Assembly (NCBI GenBank): GCA_041685935.1
Contig: JAWLES010000119.1
Location: 1 to 7,492 of the forward strand
DNA length: 7,492 nt
Direction: 5' to 3'
Origin: JAIPEK01 sp041685935
Lineage (GTDB): Bacteria; Desulfobacterota; Desulfobacteria; Desulfobacterales; Desulfobacteraceae
Shown here: positions 4,837-7,492 of the stretch, in pieces
Layout: each line of letters starts with the position of its first letter
Numbering within the stretch: the first letter of the stretch is position 1
Notes under the pieces: generated by a model
What the model was told of the DNA's origin: nothing
Seen by the model: only the letters and a program-made list of their open reading frames with translations
The model's database searches: none
Program-made: the position numbers and the translations under genes

Positions 4837-7023
4837 TTATACCAAAGGTTCCACAAGCGTTTTCAGAAGGCCGGCACTTTGTCTCATCCGGCAGGCCGGG
4901 CATACATAAGGATCTGCAGACCCAGGTTCTCCTGTTCGTTTTTCAAGCTCTTTCAAATATTTTTCGCCGATCCCCTCTTTTTCGCAGACACTGCATCGAA
5001 CCAGCAGAGTTTCGGCAAAAACCGTCCCGGTGAAAACGGTTTGCACCTTCTCTTTCTTGATTATGTTCACCGCTCCTGTCGGGCAGACCGATTCGCAGGC
5101 CCCGCATCCGGTGCAGGTATCCTTTGAAGGATGAAACCCGTCAAACACCAGCCTTCCTTCACCTGTTTCCAGGAAGGTAATGAAATCGGCTCCGGTTTCA
5201 CTGCAGGCGAGTTCACACATGCCGCACCCGATACAGATATCGCACCGGAGACACCGGACGGCCTGGATTTCGGCATCCTCCGCCGAAGGCGGTGCGTTGT
5301 TATTTTTGTCCGTACCCGCGGCGGCGGGGCGTCTTTCCTTTATAGAAGAGGAAATGATTTCCGTGCTCGCCCTTTTCACCGGCCGATCCCATGAGAACCG
5401 TCGTTTTTCTGCATCAGCTGCACAACTTTCCTCTTCCGTCGGGGCCATTGTTAAATTCTGACTGCAGGATAGCTCGTTTCCGGTCTTTTCCGTCTGCTCC
5501 GACACGTCCGCAGCTGTCGTTTTTCCCGAAAGATACCGGTGGATGGCATGGGCTGCCTGTTTGCCGGACCTCACCGCGCGGACGGCGATATTGGGGCCGT
5601 ATGCGGCGTCCCCACCGGCAAATATTCCTTCAATCCCGGTTTCAAGGGTTACTGCATCGGTTTTCACAAGGCCGTTTTCCGTGGGGATGCCGGAAGATTC
5701 CACAAACGAAAGATCGCAGTCCTGGCCCGCCGCAACCAGCACATGATCGCACTTGACGGTTCTTGTGCGGCCTGCATCAAATTCGGGGGCGAATCTGCCG
5801 TTTTCATCAAACACCCTTTTACAGCACTTAAAGGTGATCTCCCCGTTATCCCGGACTTCGACCGGTCCCCAGGAATTTAGGATTTTCACGCCTTTGGACG
5901 TAACATGGTCGATCTCCTGCGGCGATGCCGGCATCTCCCGGTGACTTTCCAGGCAGACCATTTCCACGGTATCCGCCCCGTGGTCAAGTGCAGACGCCGC
6001 AACATCCGCGGCCACGTTCCCGCCGCCGATAACCACGACGCTGCCGGATAAAACCGGATTTCCCCCCTGGTTCACCTTTTTGAGAAAATCGATTCCCCCG
6101 GTGACAAACGGCAGATCGATTCCCTTCATGGGAATCCTTTTGCTCACATGGGCCCCTGTGGCTATAAACACGGCATCGAAACCGGATTCCAGAAGATCGG
6201 GAATATGTTCAATTCTCGTTTCAGGCTCGATTTTCACCCCGCTTTTCCGGATCCATGCGATTTCCCCGTCCAGCACTTCTTCAGGAAGCCGGTATTTCGG
6301 GATACCGTACCGGAGCATTCCGCCCGCCTTTTCCTGATCATCGAAAACCTTGACATCATGCCCCATGAGGGATAGGTAAAATCCGGCTGTGAGTCCGGCC
6401 GGCCCCGCGCCGATAATAGCGACTTTACGACCTGAGGGCTGCTCTTTGACAAATTCGGGGTACGGATTCTTTTGCGCTGCCTGCCTTGCCACGCAGGCTT
6501 TCATGGATCCGATGGTGACCGGAACGTCGATGCAGCTTCTCAGGCAGGCGTCTTCACAGGGGGCCGGACAAACGAGCCCGCACACATGGGGAAACGGATT
6601 GTCAAAGATGATGGTTTCAAGGGATTCTTTCCATTGCCCTGTTCCCGCCAGATTGATGAATCCGGGGATATCGATATGGGCAGGACATGCGCGCTGACAC
6701 GGGGGAATCCGTTTTTTATCAAAACAGACGTGAAAAGCGCATTCCCGGGTTCGGACATGATCGGTAAGAATCTTTCCATGCACCGTCAGAAGATCCCTGA
6801 TCAAGCCTGCCGCCTGTTCGTCAACCTCCCTTAAAAGACCGGCACACTGTTTAAGTTCGGTGACCACCGAAGGCGCGGCCGTTCCCACTGTAACGGACCG
6901 CACCAGTCTTGCGCAGAAAGCGAGCAGACTCTTTTCCCCTGGTTCACCACCCGCTTGTTTCCAGCGCCTGTAAAGCCTTTGTGCCGTCTCGTCCACGGGG
7001 CATCCATCCGGGGGTATGCTCAT
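4837..7023 (-). CDS. GltD-type FAD/NAD(P) oxidoreductase with ferredoxin and C-terminal CxxC modules
   Basis: This 728-residue cytoplasmic flavoprotein probably shuttles electrons between iron-sulfur partners and NAD(P)H. Residues 1-90 form a helical-looking extension without a motif I recognise. An iron-sulfur domain like that of the glutamate synthase small subunit follows (Cys95, Cys109, Cys113; then Cys148, Cys152, Cys156, Cys160, Cys164 around VCPAPCEDAC). The flavin core has GAGPAG (205-210), a second dinucleotide site GGGNVAAD (333-340) and the closing GGDAAYGP (470-477). A polar, probably disordered linker spans about 500-585. A two-cluster ferredoxin comes next (Cys597/600/603/607 and Cys637/640/643/647), then two CxxC pairs (677/680 and 708/711). 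AorC of tungsten aldehyde oxidoreductase, NfnB/SudA-like transhydrogenases and glutamate synthase are the relevant relatives. No glutamate synthase large subunit is in view. The start follows AAAGGA, 13 nt after the upstream ferredoxin gene, so the two form an operon. Confidence 0.85.
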   Translation of the reverse strand: MSIPPDGCPVDETAQRLYRRWKQAGGEPGEKSLLAFCARLVRSVTVGTAAPSVVTELKQCAGLLREVDEQAAGLIRDLLTVHGKILTDHVRTRECAFHVCFDKKRIPPCQRACPAHIDIPGFINLAGTGQWKESLETIIFDNPFPHVCGLVCPAPCEDACLRSCIDVPVTIGSMKACVARQAAQKNPYPEFVKEQPSGRKVAIIGAGPAGLTAGFYLSLMGHDVKVFDDQEKAGGMLRYGIPKYRLPEEVLDGEIAWIRKSGVKIEPETRIEHIPDLLESGFDAVFIATGAHVSKRIPMKGIDLPFVTGGIDFLKKVNQGGNPVLSGSVVVIGGGNVAADVAASALDHGADTVEMVCLESHREMPASPQEIDHVTSKGVKILNSWGPVEVRDNGEITFKCCKRVFDENGRFAPEFDAGRTRTVKCDHVLVAAGQDCDLSFVESSGIPTENGLVKTDAVTLETGIEGIFAGGDAAYGPNIAVRAVRSGKQAAHAIHRYLSGKTTAADVSEQTEKTGNELSCSQNLTMAPTEEESCAADAEKRRFSWDRPVKRASTEIISSSIKERRPAAAGTDKNNNAPPSAEDAEIQAVRCLRCDICIGCGMCELACSETGADFITFLETGEGRLVFDGFHPSKDTCTGCGACESVCPTGAVNIIKKEKVQTVFTGTVFAETLLVRCSVCEKEGIGEKYLKELEKRTGEPGSADPYVCPACRMRQSAGLLKTLVEPLV

Positions 7024-7036
7024 GGCTGTCCTTTGT

Positions 7037-7492
7037 TTACGGTTGGTCTCTTCCGGACAGTGCCGCTTTCAGTTTTTCCCCCTGTTTTTTGCGCGCCGCA
7101 CTTCCGTTTTTCTGCTTGTCTTCAAACCGGATGGCGCCTGCGTCGCAGAACCTGACGCACTGGGGATCCCCTTCGCACTGTTCGCACTTGATCACCTTCT
7201 TGTCCACAAAGTCGTACATCATCAGGCCGAATGGACAGGCTGCAATACACATTCTGCATCCGATGCACCGGTCATAGTTCACCGTCACCACCCCTGTGTC
7301 AGGATTTTTTTCCAGGGCGTTCACAGGGCAGACTTCCCTGCACATGGGTGTATCACACTGCTGGCATACCATGGGGACGACAACGCCTTCAAGGTCCCAC
7401 CGCATCACCTTGATGCGGGCCCGGTAAGGATTGACCACGTTTTCATTCACCACCGAACAGACCTGTTCGCATATCCGGCAGCCCGTGCAGAT
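7037..7492 (-). CDS. HycB/AorA-like ferredoxin with four [4Fe-4S] motifs (partial, N-terminus off the right edge)
   Basis: The reading frame is open to the right edge. 151 residues are visible, and the true start lies outside the window. Four cysteine groups are present in order: CTGCRICEQVC at the very edge, CQQCDTPMCREVCP, CIGCRMCIAACP, and CEQCEGDPQCVRFC. These sixteen cysteines suffice for four [4Fe-4S] clusters, the layout of HycB-type electron-transfer subunits. The tail (about the last 30 residues) is lysine-rich and lacks motifs. Such subunits wire tungsten or molybdenum enzymes to a flavoprotein. AorA of aldehyde:ferredoxin oxidoreductase is the closest match in cluster number. BamC, the partner of the benzoyl-CoA reductase subunit BamB, is an alternative, but as I recall it carries three clusters. 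The catalytic subunit, if any, would lie upstream and is not visible. A GTG at 7453 is not the start, because a complete cluster motif precedes it in frame. Confidence 0.85.
   Translation of the reverse strand: MCTGCRICEQVCSVVNENVVNPYRARIKVMRWDLEGVVVPMVCQQCDTPMCREVCPVNALEKNPDTGVVTVNYDRCIGCRMCIAACPFGLMMYDFVDKKVIKCEQCEGDPQCVRFCDAGAIRFEDKQKNGSAARKKQGEKLKAALSGRDQP

Noticed and set aside
4837..7023. Flavoprotein as glutamate synthase small subunit (GltD)
   Set aside because: The core is GltD-like, but the added ferredoxin, tail and N-terminal extension, and the upstream four-cluster ferredoxin gene, fit a redox-complex subunit better. No large glutamate synthase subunit is nearby.

Overview
All seven genes lie on the minus strand, so the window is transcribed from right to left. 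The content points to a strictly anaerobic bacterium that degrades aromatic compounds. A sulfate-reducing or syntrophic member of the Desulfobacterota is the best guess (inference). The grounds are a BamQ/Had-type alcohol dehydrogenase and a BamR/Dch-type crotonase of the benzoyl-CoA pathway, next to multi-cluster iron-sulfur electron-transfer proteins. Taxonomy cannot be settled from this sequence alone.

Right part (4837-7492): a truncated HycB/AorA-like ferredoxin with four [4Fe-4S] motifs is followed 13 nt later by a 728-residue GltD-type FAD oxidoreductase with added ferredoxin and CxxC modules. Such a pair usually passes electrons between a tungsten enzyme (aldehyde:ferredoxin oxidoreductase or BamB class) and NAD(P)H or ferredoxin. 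The catalytic subunit would lie beyond the right edge and is not seen.

Middle and left part (1-4836): a 162-nt gap holds a near-consensus sigma70-type promoter (TTGACG, 17 nt, TATAAA). It probably starts a second operon: SCP2-type thiolase, DUF35 zinc-ribbon/OB-fold partner, BamQ/Had-like dehydrogenase, FabG-like SDR, and BamR/Dch-like hydratase (cut at the left edge). In the known pathway BamR hydrates cyclohexa-1,5-diene-1-carbonyl-CoA and BamQ oxidises the 6-hydroxy product. The ring-opening hydrolase BamA is not in the window. The SDR and the thiolase/DUF35 pair could carry out the later 3-hydroxyacyl-CoA oxidation and thiolysis (3-hydroxypimeloyl-CoA to glutaryl-CoA plus acetyl-CoA). That assignment is inference.

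No gene-free stretch exceeds 300 nt, but two 236-nt gaps are rich in structure. The BamQ-SDR gap holds a 149-nt element closed by 24-nt inverted repeats around two strong hairpins. The DUF35-BamQ gap holds oppositely oriented arrays of a 7-nt repeat at its two ends. A degenerate 51-nt repeat occurs once in each gap, upstream of both start codons. These non-coding structures are the least explained part of the window.
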